NCBI GenBank assembly: GCA_005884465.1
Contig: VAZH01000073.1
Coordinates: 1-13,525 of the forward strand
Length of the DNA stretch: 13,525 nucleotides
Direction: 5' to 3'
Source: Alphaproteobacteria bacterium
Lineage (GTDB): Bacteria > Pseudomonadota > Alphaproteobacteria > Rhizobiales > Xanthobacteraceae
The notes beneath the pieces were generated by a model that searched no databases, was not told the origin of the DNA, and was given only the letters and a program-made list of their open reading frames with translations. A program made the position numbers and the translations under genes. Numbering within the stretch: the first letter of the stretch is position 1; every line of letters starts with the position of its first letter. This document shows, in pieces, positions 1 to 7,726 of this stretch.

Positions 1-713
1 AAATTCCCGGCATCGTCCGCCTGCGCTACTCGACCAGCCATCCCCGCGACGTCGATGCGACATTGATCGAGGCCCACAGCGACCTGCCGGCGCTGATGCC
101 GTTCGTGCATCTTCCGGTACAATCCGGCTCCGACCGGATTCTCGCGGCCATGAACCGCAAGCATACCGCCGATGATTACCGCCGCGTCATCGACCGGTTT
201 CGCGCCGCGCGGCAAGATATTGCATTTTCATCGGATTTTATCGTGGGCTTTCCTGGCGAGACCGAGGAAGATTTCCTGGCCACCCTCGCACTGGTCAGGC
301 AAATCGGATACGCTGGCGCCTATTCGTTCAAGTATTCGCCGCGGCCCGGAACGCCGGCGGCGGACATGCGGGAGATGGTGTCAGCGGCTGAGATGGACGA
401 GCGATTGGTGCGGCTCCAGGAATTGATCGACAGCCAGCAATCGGCCTTCAATGTGGCTGTGATTGGCAACACCGTGGATGTGCTCTTTGAGCGCGCAGCC
501 CGCAATCCCGGCCAGATCGTCGGCCGCACCGCCTATCTGCAGCCGACGCATGTGATGGCCTCGCCCGATATTATCGGACAGGTTCTGCCGGTCAGGGTCG
601 AAAGCCTCGAGCGCTACAGCCTGCTCGGCCAGATCGCGCGATCCGCTGAGGCGCGACCCGTGAAAACCGCGTTTTCCCAAATGACATCTCCTCAAATGAC
701 AACGGGAACCTGA
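1..713 (+). CDS. miaB: tRNA-2-methylthio-N6-dimethylallyladenosine synthase MiaB (3' part)
   Basis: This is the C-terminal half of MiaB, the radical-SAM enzyme that adds a methylthio group to i6A37 of tRNAs reading UNN codons. The reading frame enters from the left edge (first full codon at 3) and ends at TGA 711-713. Family motifs visible in order are [46 protein letters not shown] and [11 protein letters not shown], followed by a TRAM RNA-binding domain (about nt 390-620). The N-terminal MTTase domain and the CxxxCxxC cluster motif lie upstream of the window and cannot be checked. The last residues hold a small duplication (SQMTSPQMT). phoH follows after 4 nt, so the two are very likely co-transcribed. 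Identification is secure; only the start is missing. Confidence 0.96.
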   Translation, partial: IPGIVRLRYSTSHPRDVDATLIEAHSDLPALMPFVHLPVQSGSDRILAAMNRKHTADDYRRVIDRFRAARQDIAFSSDFIVGFPGETEEDFLATLALVRQIGYAGAYSFKYSPRPGTPAADMREMVSAAEMDERLVRLQELIDSQQSAFNVAVIGNTVDVLFERAARNPGQIVGRTAYLQPTHVMASPDIIGQVLPVRVESLERYSLLGQIARSAEARPVKTAFSQMTSPQMTTGT

Positions 714-717
714 ACCC

Positions 718-1773
718 TTGCCAAAAAGCGCATCGGATTCGCCTTCGCTCGCTCCCAGCCGCAAACTTGACCGCGACATGCAAATCCCGCCCGAGACGCA
801 AGTCGTCATCGACTTCGATGACAATCGCGCCGCCTCGGCGCTGGTCGGACCCTACGGACAGAACCTGGCGCAGATCGAGCGCCGGCTCGGCGTCGTGGTC
901 GATTCGCGCGGCAATCACATCACCATCGCCGGATCGCGCGACGGCTGCGACGCCGCGCGGCGCGTGCTGGAGACGCTTTACACGCAGGCGACGCAGGGCC
1001 ACGATCTGGCGCAGGGCGATGTCGAGGGCGCGATCCGCGCCGTGATCGCGCAAGGCTCGCTGTTCGAATTCGACGCCAAGACCGTCAAATCGGCATTCGA
1101 GACCATCAATTTGCGCAAACGTCCGGTGCGGGCGCGCACGGCAGCCCAGGACTCCTACATTCGCGCGCTCAAGCGCCACGAGCTGGTGTTTGGCATCGGC
1201 CCGGCGGGTACCGGCAAGACCTGGCTTGCGGTAGCGCACGCCGCGCAATTGTTCGAACGCAAGGAAGTCGACCGCATTATCCTGTCGCGGCCCGCGGTCG
1301 AGGCCGGCGAGCGGCTTGGTTTCCTGCCCGGCGATTTGCGGGAAAAGGTCGATCCCTACTTACGGCCGATTTATGATGCGCTGTACGACCTGATGGATTC
1401 GCGGATCGTGGAGCGCGCGTTGCAAGCCGGCGAAATCGAGATCGCGCCGCTGGCTTTCATGCGCGGCCGGACGCTGACCAACGCCGCCATCATTCTCGAC
1501 GAAGCCCAAAACACCACCGCGATGCAGATGAAGATGTTTTTGACCCGGCTTGGCGAAAACAGCCGCATGATCGTTACCGGCGATCCCAGCCAGGTCGATC
1601 TGCCATACGGCCAGACTTCGGGTCTCGCGGAAGCCACAAAACTGCTCGACGGCGTCGAGGGCATTGCGCAGGTGAAATTCACGGCCGAAGACGTGATCCG
1701 CCATGAACTGGTGGCGCGGATCGTCGCTGCCTATGAAGGAGTGCCGCAGCGGCCGGCAACCAGCAAGCCCTGA
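718..1773 (+). CDS. phoH: PhoH family ATPase (PhoH/YbeZ)
   Basis: This cytoplasmic P-loop ATPase is of the YbeZ/PhoH type. Family members are linked by context and genetics to YbeY and RNA metabolism, but the exact reaction is not settled. The 351-residue product has an N-terminal KH-like segment ([17 protein letters not shown], about residues 43-60). The PhoH ATPase domain follows, with Walker A GPAGTGKT at 161-168, [17 protein letters not shown], Walker [10 protein letters not shown] (D261-E262) and the [13 protein letters not shown] motif. The TTG at 718 is used because it sits 4 nt after the miaB stop. ATG at 778 is an alternative giving 331 residues, and neither has a strong Shine-Dalgarno. 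The stop TGA (1771-1773) overlaps the ybeY ATG by one base (TGATG), which suggests translational coupling with its functional partner. Confidence 0.95.
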   Translation: MPKSASDSPSLAPSRKLDRDMQIPPETQVVIDFDDNRAASALVGPYGQNLAQIERRLGVVVDSRGNHITIAGSRDGCDAARRVLETLYTQATQGHDLAQGDVEGAIRAVIAQGSLFEFDAKTVKSAFETINLRKRPVRARTAAQDSYIRALKRHELVFGIGPAGTGKTWLAVAHAAQLFERKEVDRIILSRPAVEAGERLGFLPGDLREKVDPYLRPIYDALYDLMDSRIVERALQAGEIEIAPLAFMRGRTLTNAAIILDEAQNTTAMQMKMFLTRLGENSRMIVTGDPSQVDLPYGQTSGLAEATKLLDGVEGIAQVKFTAEDVIRHELVARIVAAYEGVPQRPATSKP

Positions 1774-2366
1774 TGCGAAAACCTTTCGCCGAGCGCGCGC
1801 CGGAGGCGATTTCCGGCCGCAACAGAAATTCCGGACCGATGGCGCAATTTGCCCTTCCCATAACCGAGGTTCTCGTTGTCGCCGACTGCTGGCAGAGCGA
1901 GCCGGACGCGGAGGCCGTGATCCAGCGCGCCGTCGCCACCGCGGCCGAGATCGTCAATGCGGACACCGGCGAAGCCGAAATCGCGGTGATGCTGACCGAC
2001 GACGCCGGAATTCGCACCCTGAACAACAATTGGCGTGGCGTCGACAAGCCGACCAACGTGCTGTCGTTTCCCGCGTTGCCGCAGACCGGCCTAAGCGGCC
2101 CGGACGATGCGCCGCGCATGCTCGGCGACATCGCCATCGCTTATGAAACGACGCGCAAGGAAGCTGATGACGACCAAAAGCCGTTCGATCATCATCTCAG
2201 CCATCTGGCGGTCCATGGTTTCCTGCACTTGATCGGTTACGACCACGAAAAAGACGACGACGCCGAAGCGATGGAAACGCTCGAACAGGAGATCCTGGCG
2301 CAACTCGGCATTCCCGACCCGTATGCGGATCGAGATCCCGACGCGAGGCGGGAGCGGATGGACTGA
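1773..2366 (+). CDS. ybeY: Endoribonuclease YbeY (rRNA maturation factor)
   Basis: YbeY is a single-strand-specific metallo-endoribonuclease needed for 16S rRNA 3'-end maturation and ribosome quality control. The zinc-binding motif is intact: H148, H152 and H158 in HGFLHLIGYDH, followed by the usual EKDDDAEAME. The central motif NNNWRGVDKPTNVLSFP is also typical. The ATG at 1773 overlaps the phoH stop and gives 197 residues. ATG 1839 (MAQFALPITE, 175 residues) is a serious alternative, because residues 1-22 do not resemble the family and the usual length is about 155-175. The phoH-ybeY-corC-lnt order is the classical proteobacterial arrangement. Function is secure, the start is not. Confidence 0.95.
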   Translation: MRKPFAERAPEAISGRNRNSGPMAQFALPITEVLVVADCWQSEPDAEAVIQRAVATAAEIVNADTGEAEIAVMLTDDAGIRTLNNNWRGVDKPTNVLSFPALPQTGLSGPDDAPRMLGDIAIAYETTRKEADDDQKPFDHHLSHLAVHGFLHLIGYDHEKDDDAEAMETLEQEILAQLGIPDPYADRDPDARRERMD

Positions 2367-2367
2367 G

Positions 2368-3486
2368 ATGGCGGACTCCGAACCGACCCACGACAATCCG
2401 CGCAATACGCGCAACCTGCCGGCGGTAGTGCCGCAAGGCGAAGTCGAGCGGCCGGCCGCCGACAACTGGCTGACCCGCGCGATCCGCACGCTGTTCGGAT
2501 GGAAGCCGGGATCGGTGCGCGACGATCTGCAGGTCGTGCTCGATGCCTCTACGCCGGACGAGGTGGGCTTTTCCGCCATCGAGCGCACCATGCTGCGCAA
2601 TATCCTCAACCTGCATGAACGGCGCATTGCGGACGTGATGGTGCATCGCGCCGATATCGTCGCGGTCAAGCGCGACATTCCGCTCGGCGAATTGATGAGC
2701 CTGTTCGAAAGCGCGGCGCATTCGCGCCTGGTGGTCTACAACGAAACCCTCGACGATCCCGAAGGCATCGTCCACATCCGCGATCTCCTGGCGTTCATGA
2801 CCGCCGAAGCGCGCGTATCGGATACAAACAAGGCCAAGCGCAAGAAGCCCTTCCCGGCCGGTCTCGATCTGCGTGCGGTCGATCTCGCGGTGCCGCTGTC
2901 GGAGACCAACATCATTCGGAAACTGCTTTTTGTGCCGCCATCGATGCGCGCGATCGATCTGTTGGCGCAGATGCAGGCCTCGCGCATTCATTTGGCGCTG
3001 GTGGTGGATGAATATGGCGGCACCGATGGCCTGGTGTCGATCGAGGACATCGTCGAACAGATCGTCGGCGAGATCGACGACGAGCACGACAGCGACGAGC
3101 CGCCGGCGATCATGCGGCAGGCGGACAATTCCTTCATCGCCGACGCGCGCGCCAGCCTCGACGACGTCCGCTCCGTGATCGGCGAGGATTTCGTCACCGG
3201 CGAGGCCGGAGAGGAAGTCGAGACGCTTGGCGGCTATCTCGTGACCCATGTCGGCCGCCTGCCGGTGCGCGGCGAAGTCATTTCAGGCCCCGGCAATTTT
3301 GAAATCGAAGTGCTCGACGCCGATCCGAGGCGCGTCAAGCGCCTGCGCATCGCGCCGCGCAAGGAACGCGCGCCAGCGCGCACACAGCGCGAGAGCCGCC
3401 GCCGCGAAGCCCCGCCGGAGCCGGGTCCCGCACAGGCCAATGATAATGCAAGCCCACCAACCGGCGATGGAGGCGGCTCGCAGTGA
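2368..3486 (+). CDS. corC: CBS-domain CorC/HlyC-type protein
   Basis: This 372-residue CorC-like protein lacks the membrane DUF21 domain and is predicted cytosolic. Layout: variable N-terminus (1-60); CBS domain 1 (about 88-145, RIADVMVHRADIVAV); CBS domain 2 (about 187-240, including ALVVDEYGGTDGLVSIEDIVEQIVGEIDDEHD); and a CorC_HlyC transporter-associated domain (about 247-328, ending EIEVLDADPRRVKRLRI). A basic then Pro/Gly-rich tail (330-372) is low complexity. The family is associated with divalent cation efflux or tolerance and CBS pairs bind adenine nucleotides, but the precise role is unproven. ATG 2368 lies directly after the ybeY stop; an upstream in-frame ATG (2323) would overlap ybeY by 44 nt and is less likely. 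The stop overlaps the lnt GTG by 4 nt (GTGA). Confidence 0.92.
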   Translation: MADSEPTHDNPRNTRNLPAVVPQGEVERPAADNWLTRAIRTLFGWKPGSVRDDLQVVLDASTPDEVGFSAIERTMLRNILNLHERRIADVMVHRADIVAVKRDIPLGELMSLFESAAHSRLVVYNETLDDPEGIVHIRDLLAFMTAEARVSDTNKAKRKKPFPAGLDLRAVDLAVPLSETNIIRKLLFVPPSMRAIDLLAQMQASRIHLALVVDEYGGTDGLVSIEDIVEQIVGEIDDEHDSDEPPAIMRQADNSFIADARASLDDVRSVIGEDFVTGEAGEEVETLGGYLVTHVGRLPVRGEVISGPGNFEIEVLDADPRRVKRLRIAPRKERAPARTQRESRRREAPPEPGPAQANDNASPPTGDGGGSQ

Positions 3487-5099
3487 AAACCATGGACAAA
3501 CTTCGCGCGGCCGGTCTTGCGATCATCCTGTCATGGGGCTGGAAACGCGCCGCCATTGCGACCGTCGCGGGGGCGCTGTCGTCGCTCGCGATGGCGCCGT
3601 TCAATGCATGGCCCGTTCTGTTCCTGACTTTTCCGGTGATGGTTTGGCTGATCGACGGCGCGGGCGGCGGGCGCCTGCACGGCCTGCCCGCGGCGGCGAT
3701 GGCCGGCTGGTGGTTCGGCCTTGGCTATTTCGTGCCGGGACTCTACTGGATCGGCTACGCGTTCCTGGTCGACGCGCCGACCTTCGCATGGCTGATGCCG
3801 TTCGCCGTACTGGGCCTGCCCGCTTATCTGGCGCTGTTCCCAGCCTTCGGCTTCGGCCTTGCGCGCCTGATCTGGAGCAAGGATGGTTCGCGGGTGATCG
3901 CGCTTGCCGCAAGCCTGACGGCAAGCGAATGGCTGCGCGGTCATGTCCTCACCGGCTTTCCATGGAATGCGTTCGGCTACGCGTTGACCAACCCGCTGGC
4001 GCTGGCGCAGGTGGCGTCGTTGATCGGCCTGTGGGGCCTGACCTTTCTGAGCGTCGCGATTTTTGCCAGCCCGGCCGTGTTGATCGACGGTAATTCACGC
4101 GGGCGAAGACCTTGGGTCGCGCCGGTGGTGGCGCTGCTGGTGCTCGTGGCGATGGGCATTTTCGGTGCGGTTCGCTTAGGTCTGCAGCCGACCACCACCG
4201 TTGCGAATGTAAAATTGCGGATCATGCAGCCCAATCTGCAGCAGGACGTCAGGTTCAATTACGCCGCCAAGGCGGAGGTGATGCGAAAATATCTGACGCT
4301 CTCCGATCGCGCGTCCGGCCCGCAATCCACCGGCGTGCGCGACGCCAGCATCCTGATCTGGCCGGAATCGGCGTTTCCGTTTTTCCTGACGCGCGAGGCC
4401 GATGCGTTGGCGCAGATCGACGATCTGTTGCCCAAGGGCACCATTCTGATCACCGGCTCGGTGCGCGCGCCCGATCTGCCGCCGGGCACCAGGATCACGC
4501 GCGCCTACAATTCGATTTACGCCATCGACCATGACGGCACCGTGTTGTCGATTTACGACAAGCTGCACCTGGTGCCGTTCGGCGAGTTTCTGCCGTTCCA
4601 GGACGGGATGGAAAAGCTCGGCTTTGTGCAGCTGACCAAGGTTCAGGGCGGATTCATTCCGGGCACGGGGCGCCGCGCGATGGAGATACCAAACGCTCCG
4701 CCCGCGCTACCCTTGATCTGTTATGAGGCGATCTTTCCCGATGAAGTGGCCGCGCGCGGCGAGCGTCCCGGCTGGATCATCAACCTGACCAATGACGGCT
4801 GGTTTGGAATCTCAACCGGCCCCTACCAGCACTTGCAACAGGCGCGGCTGCGCGCGATCGAGCAGGGACTGCCGGTGGTTCGTGCGGCGAACACGGGCAT
4901 CTCCGCCGTGATCGATCCGATGGGACGGATCGTCGCACGGCTCGGCCTCGGCGTCGAAGGCGTATTGGATTCGAGCCTGCCGGCTGCAATTGCGCCGACC
5001 ATATACGCGCGCAGCGGCGATATTCCCACAGCGATGATCGTGGCCGCCGCCTTGATTCTCGTCATTCGCCGGCGCGTCGCTAAGCGAAGCAGGCTTTGA
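3483..5099 (+). CDS. lnt: Apolipoprotein N-acyltransferase Lnt
   Basis: Lnt is an inner-membrane enzyme that transfers an acyl chain from phospholipid to the N-terminal cysteine of apolipoproteins, the last step of lipoprotein maturation. The 538-residue product has about seven hydrophobic segments in residues 10-235, a periplasmic nitrilase-like domain (about 245-505) and a C-terminal membrane helix (about 515-532). The catalytic triad can be placed: E295 in WPESAFPF, K360 in YDKLHLVPFGEFLPF and C413 in LICYEAIFPDEV. The GTG at 3483 is chosen because GGAGG (3469-3473) lies 9 nt upstream; ATG 3492 is too far from it. The Sinorhizobium homologue was named actA for its acid-tolerance phenotype (from recall). 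It overlaps corC by 4 nt, so coupling is likely. Confidence 0.95.
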   Translation: MKTMDKLRAAGLAIILSWGWKRAAIATVAGALSSLAMAPFNAWPVLFLTFPVMVWLIDGAGGGRLHGLPAAAMAGWWFGLGYFVPGLYWIGYAFLVDAPTFAWLMPFAVLGLPAYLALFPAFGFGLARLIWSKDGSRVIALAASLTASEWLRGHVLTGFPWNAFGYALTNPLALAQVASLIGLWGLTFLSVAIFASPAVLIDGNSRGRRPWVAPVVALLVLVAMGIFGAVRLGLQPTTTVANVKLRIMQPNLQQDVRFNYAAKAEVMRKYLTLSDRASGPQSTGVRDASILIWPESAFPFFLTREADALAQIDDLLPKGTILITGSVRAPDLPPGTRITRAYNSIYAIDHDGTVLSIYDKLHLVPFGEFLPFQDGMEKLGFVQLTKVQGGFIPGTGRRAMEIPNAPPALPLICYEAIFPDEVAARGERPGWIINLTNDGWFGISTGPYQHLQQARLRAIEQGLPVVRAANTGISAVIDPMGRIVARLGLGVEGVLDSSLPAAIAPTIYARSGDIPTAMIVAAALILVIRRRVAKRSRL

Positions 5100-5124
5100 C
5101 GGTACCAGCGCCTGAGGCATACTC
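5096..5124 (+). promoter_or_regulatory. Candidate promoter of the HTH regulator gene
   Basis: TTGACG (5096-5101) overlaps the lnt stop codon and is followed 17 nt later by ATACTC (5119-5124); a one-base shift gives CATACT. The -35 part fits the alphaproteobacterial CTTGAC consensus well (5 of 6), while the -10 is weak. Expression of the regulator apart from the upstream operon would fit its 73-nt spacing from lnt. This is a consensus match only. Confidence 0.35.
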
Positions 5125-5158
5125 CGTTTTCGTTTTGCCCATCCCCGAGCGTAATCCC

Positions 5159-5164
5159 AAGGAG
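5159..5164 (+). promoter_or_regulatory. Shine-Dalgarno deciding the HTH gene start
   Basis: AAGGAG sits 8 nt before ATG 5173, which is ideal spacing. In-frame GTG 5164 and TTG 5167 lie on top of or too close to this site, so the ATG is the real start. Confidence 0.8.
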
Positions 5165-5172
5165 TGTTGGAG

Positions 5173-5589
5173 ATGTCGACCAAAGCGCCCAACCCTGTTG
5201 ACAAATATGTCGGCAGTCGTGTGCGCATGCGCCGGATCATGCTCGGCATGAGCCAGGAGAAGCTTGGCGAAGCATTGGGTCTCACCTTCCAGCAGGTTCA
5301 GAAGTACGAGAAAGGCACCAACCGGGTCGGAGCAAGTCGCATCCAGCAGATCTCCGAAATACTTCAAGTGCCGGTATCGTTCCTGTTCGAGGGAGGACCC
5401 AGCGGCACCGCGCGCGGCAACGGCAACAGCGAAGGCACCTCGCCGGCTTACGTGTCCGATTTCCTGGCAACCGCGGAGGGCTTGGCGTTAACGCGGGCGT
5501 TCACGCGCATTACCGATGCCAAGCTCCGGCGCAGCATTGTCGAAATGGTCGAACAGATCGCCGCGCGCGAAGGGCCGGACAAGCGCTAA
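5173..5589 (+). CDS. XRE-family transcriptional regulator, PhrR/PraR type
   Basis: This is a 138-residue DNA-binding regulator. A Cro/C1-type helix-turn-helix covers residues 13-72 (VGSRVRMRRIMLGMSQEKLG, then the recognition helix around TFQQVQKYEKG at 38-48, then RVGASRIQQISEILQVPVSFLFE). A Gly/Ser-rich linker (73-92) leads to a C-terminal helical segment (about 95-130) that probably serves oligomerisation. The sequence matches, from recall, the rhizobial PhrR/PraR family. PhrR was described as a low-pH-inducible gene next to actA (lnt) in Sinorhizobium, and PraR regulates quorum sensing or symbiosis genes in other rhizobia. Orthology here is inferred from similarity and from its place after lnt; the target genes are unknown. 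A hairpin-rich repeat begins 4 nt after the stop codon. Confidence 0.88.
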   Translation: MSTKAPNPVDKYVGSRVRMRRIMLGMSQEKLGEALGLTFQQVQKYEKGTNRVGASRIQQISEILQVPVSFLFEGGPSGTARGNGNSEGTSPAYVSDFLATAEGLALTRAFTRITDAKLRRSIVEMVEQIAAREGPDKR

Positions 5590-5592
5590 CGT

Positions 5593-5695
5593 GTGATTCC
5601 GGGACGCGCGTGAGCGCGAACCCGGAATTCTCGAGATTCCCCGATGTGCAATTGCACATCTGAGGTCTGGGCCTAACGGCCCATCCCGGAATGAC
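5593..5695 (+). repeat. Hairpin-rich dispersed repeat, copy 1
   Basis: This 103-bp element starts 4 nt after the HTH stop. Its ends are inverted repeats (GTGATTCCGGG / CCCGGAATGAC, one mismatch). Inside are stem-loops: CGCGC-GTGA-GCGCG (5605-5618); a near-palindrome around CTCGAG with one extra T compared with copy 2; the perfect 18-bp palindrome GATGTGCAATTGCACATC (5643-5660); and TGGGCC-TAAC-GGCCCA (5668-5683). It shares layout and most sequence with copy 2 at 7609-7713, in the same orientation. I recognise the family as a common Bradyrhizobium/Rhodopseudomonas intergenic repeat. It may act as a transcript-end or mRNA-stabilising structure. No coding potential is credible. Confidence 0.9.
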
Positions 5696-5719
5696 AAACT
5701 CAGGCAACAAACTCAGGCA
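5694..5719 (+). repeat. 13-bp tandem duplication before the M20 gene
   Basis: ACAAACTCAGGCA occurs twice head to tail (5694-5706, 5707-5719), followed by a partial third unit (ACAAC) and then ATG 5725. Each unit carries CAGGC, the only Shine-Dalgarno-like sequence, so the duplication doubled the ribosome-binding region. The first unit begins inside the right end of repeat copy 1. Confidence 0.85.
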
Positions 5720-5724
5720 ACAAC

Positions 5725-6864
5725 ATGCTGAAAACAGCCACGACCTCTAATCCCTTCGATTCCAGAACCATCCTCGATGGCATCCGCCGCTGGGTCGAGA
5801 TCGAAACGCCGACGGAAGCCCCCGAGCAGGTCAACAAGCTCGCGACCATGGTCGCGGAGGGCTATCGCGATCTCCCTGCCACCATCGAGCGCGTCGCAGG
5901 ACATTTCGGCTGCGGCGATCACATCCTGGCGCGTTCGTCGTGGGGCCAGGATGCGCCGGGAATCCTGGTGCTGAGCCACCTCGATACGGTTCATCCCCTG
6001 GGATTCATCCAACGCCTGCCGTTCAGAATCGAGGGCGACAGCGCCTTCGGTCCGGGCATTTACGACATGAAGGGCGGCGCCTATCTCGCTTACCATGCGT
6101 TCGCGCAGCTTTGTGCGACGCCTGAGCGTTCGCCGCTTGGCGTGACCCAGCTTTACGTCTCCGACGAGGAGATCGGCAGCCCGACCTCGCGCGCGCTGAT
6201 CGAGGCAGAGGGACGCAAGGCGAAATATGTGCTGGTCACCGAGCCCGCCCGCGACGGCGGAAAAATCGTCACCGGGCGCAAGGGCGTCGCGCGCTTCGAG
6301 ATCTTGGTCAAAGGCGTGCCCGCCCACGCCGGCACGCGGCCCGAGGACGGCCGCAGTGCGATCCGCGAGCTCGCCAATATCATTCAAGCGCTCGAAGCCA
6401 TGAACGACCTGAAGCGCGGCGTGACCGTCAATGTCGGCGTTGTCAGGGGCGGCACCAGACCGAACGTCATTGCGGAAGAGGCTTATGCCGAGGTCGATCT
6501 TCGCGTTCCCTCGATCGCGGACGGCGACGATCTCGTTCCGAGAATCCTGAACCTGAAATCGCGTACCGAAGGCGTCAGCGTCAAGGTCGTCGGCGGTTTG
6601 AACCGGCCTCCTTACGAGAAGGGCAATGCCGGTGCCGCGCTGTACGAACATGCCAGGGAGCTCGCCGCCGAAATCGGCTTCGATCTGGTGGATACATCCA
6701 CCGGCGGCGGTTCCGACGGCAATTTCACCGCACCTCATACGGCGACGCTCGACGGCCTCGGCGTTGATGGCCAGGGCGCGCATACCCATTATGAGCAGCT
6801 GTACATTTCGTCGATCGAGCCGCGGGCGCGGCTGTTACATCGGCTGTATCAGACGCTGCGATGA
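5725..6864 (+). CDS. M20 family metallopeptidase (carboxypeptidase G2-like)
   Basis: This 379-residue zinc-dependent hydrolase is of the ArgE/DapE/CPG2 clan. The two-metal site is complete: H85 and D87 in LSHLDTVHPL, D114 in GPGIYDMKGG (bridging Asp), E148-E149 in SDEEIGSP (catalytic base and ligand), E173 in VTEPARDG, and H353 in QGAHTHYEQ. A lid/dimerisation domain (about 180-290) contains VPAHAGTRPEDGRSAI. There is no convincing signal peptide, so a cytoplasmic enzyme is likely. The CPG2-like motifs suggest removal of C-terminal glutamate or a related amidohydrolase reaction, but the substrate cannot be read from sequence. The start follows a duplicated weak Shine-Dalgarno. The stop overlaps trmB (ATGA). 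It sits between the HTH gene and trmB, where metK is expected in relatives, and is flanked by two repeat copies. Confidence 0.9.
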   Translation: MLKTATTSNPFDSRTILDGIRRWVEIETPTEAPEQVNKLATMVAEGYRDLPATIERVAGHFGCGDHILARSSWGQDAPGILVLSHLDTVHPLGFIQRLPFRIEGDSAFGPGIYDMKGGAYLAYHAFAQLCATPERSPLGVTQLYVSDEEIGSPTSRALIEAEGRKAKYVLVTEPARDGGKIVTGRKGVARFEILVKGVPAHAGTRPEDGRSAIRELANIIQALEAMNDLKRGVTVNVGVVRGGTRPNVIAEEAYAEVDLRVPSIADGDDLVPRILNLKSRTEGVSVKVVGGLNRPPYEKGNAGAALYEHARELAAEIGFDLVDTSTGGGSDGNFTAPHTATLDGLGVDGQGAHTHYEQLYISSIEPRARLLHRLYQTLR

Positions 6865-7604
6865 GTGTTGCAACCCGCGATGGAACGAAAAGCGATGCGC
6901 CGTCCGACGATGGGGTCGCCGCGCAACCGCGCGGTACATTGTTCGGGCGGCGCAAGGGCCACAAGCTCCGCGCGCATCAGGCCGATCTGATCGAACATTT
7001 GCTGCCGCGGCTTTCGCTCGACATCGCCGGCCCCAGCCCACCCGATCTCGCTGGCCTGTTCGATCCGTGGGCCGATGAAATCAGGCTCGAAATCGGATTC
7101 GGCGGCGGCGAACACTTGATCGCGGAAGCGCGCGCCTTCGCCAAAGTCGGCTTCATCGGTTGCGAGCCTTACGTCAACGGCATGGCGAAGATCCTGACAC
7201 AGATCGAGGCGCATAACATCGGCAACGTCAGGCTCTTCGCCGGCGATGCCACTGAGCTGCTGGCGTGGTTGCCACCACATTCGCTGGCGCGGATCGACCT
7301 GATCCATCCCGATCCCTGGCCGAAGCGGCGGCACTGGAAGCGGCGCTTCGTGCAGGATGCAACGGTCGACGCCATGGCGCGGGTCCTAAAACCGGATGGT
7401 GAATTTCGCTTCGTCAGCGACATCGACCATTATTGTGCATGGGCGCTCGCCCATCTCGCGCGCTCGCCCGATTTCGTCTGGACCGCGAAGCGGGCCGATG
7501 ACTGGCGCCTGCCATGGGCCGATTACACGATGACGCGCTACGGACGTAAAGCCGAGCGCGAAGGCCGCCATGCGGCTTATCTCCAGTTCCGGAAAGTCGG
7601 CTAG
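6861..7604 (+). CDS. trmB: tRNA (guanine-N7-)-methyltransferase TrmB
   Basis: TrmB is an S-adenosylmethionine-dependent enzyme that makes m7G46 in the tRNA variable loop. The 247-residue product has a variable N-terminus (1-65), the SAM-binding motif EIGFGGGEHL (from E77), FIGCEPYVNGMAKIL, and the TrmB signature PDPWPKRRHWKRR beginning at P150. The ATG at 6861 overlaps the upstream TGA (ATGA) and has no Shine-Dalgarno of its own, so translation is probably coupled to the M20 gene. The gene is normal length and intact. Repeat copy 2 begins 5 nt after its stop and separates it from the convergent DUF2336 gene. Confidence 0.95.
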   Translation: MSVATRDGTKSDAPSDDGVAAQPRGTLFGRRKGHKLRAHQADLIEHLLPRLSLDIAGPSPPDLAGLFDPWADEIRLEIGFGGGEHLIAEARAFAKVGFIGCEPYVNGMAKILTQIEAHNIGNVRLFAGDATELLAWLPPHSLARIDLIHPDPWPKRRHWKRRFVQDATVDAMARVLKPDGEFRFVSDIDHYCAWALAHLARSPDFVWTAKRADDWRLPWADYTMTRYGRKAEREGRHAAYLQFRKVG

Positions 7605-7608
7605 CCGC

Positions 7609-7713
7609 CGTCATTCCGGGGCGAGGCGGAGCCTCGAACCCGGAATCTCGAGATTCCCCGATGTGCAATTGCACATCTGGGGTCTGGTGCTTACGCACCA
7701 TCCCGGAATGACG
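7609..7713 (+). repeat. Hairpin-rich dispersed repeat, copy 2 (possible bidirectional terminator)
   Basis: This 105-bp element has perfect 12-bp inverted ends (CGTCATTCCGGG / CCCGGAATGACG). It encloses four stem-loops: CGAGGC-GGA-GCCTCG (7622-7636); GGAATC-TCGA-GATTCC (7642-7657); GATGTGC-AATT-GCACATC (7660-7677), extendable by CCCC/GGGG around one bulged T; and TGGTGC-TTAC-GCACCA (7685-7700). The whole element can fold into a closed multi-branch structure. It fills the gap between convergent trmB and the DUF2336 gene, where a two-way transcription stop would be useful. There is no T-run, so Rho-independent termination in the strict sense is not shown. Confidence 0.92.
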
Positions 7714-7726
7714 GTCTCTGTAACAT

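Noticed and set aside
2197..3249. 350-codon minus-strand frame opposite ybeY/corC
   Set aside because: It overlaps clear CBS and CorC_HlyC domains on the + strand; its sequence is rich in His/Arg/Asp, as expected for antisense of GC-rich codons.
5641..5662. CRISPR-like repeat based on the perfect 18-bp palindrome
   Set aside because: Only two copies exist, about 2 kb apart and inside a larger repeat, with no spacer periodicity or cas genes.
5713..6789. 358-codon minus-strand frame opposite the M20 gene
   Set aside because: The + strand carries all metal ligands of an M20 peptidase; the antisense frame has no recognisable domain.
5590..7720. The two repeats as ends of a composite transposon carrying the M20 gene and trmB
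   Set aside because: The repeats are 103-105 bp with no transposase, no target-site duplication was seen around them, and trmB is a core gene in its normal neighbourhood.
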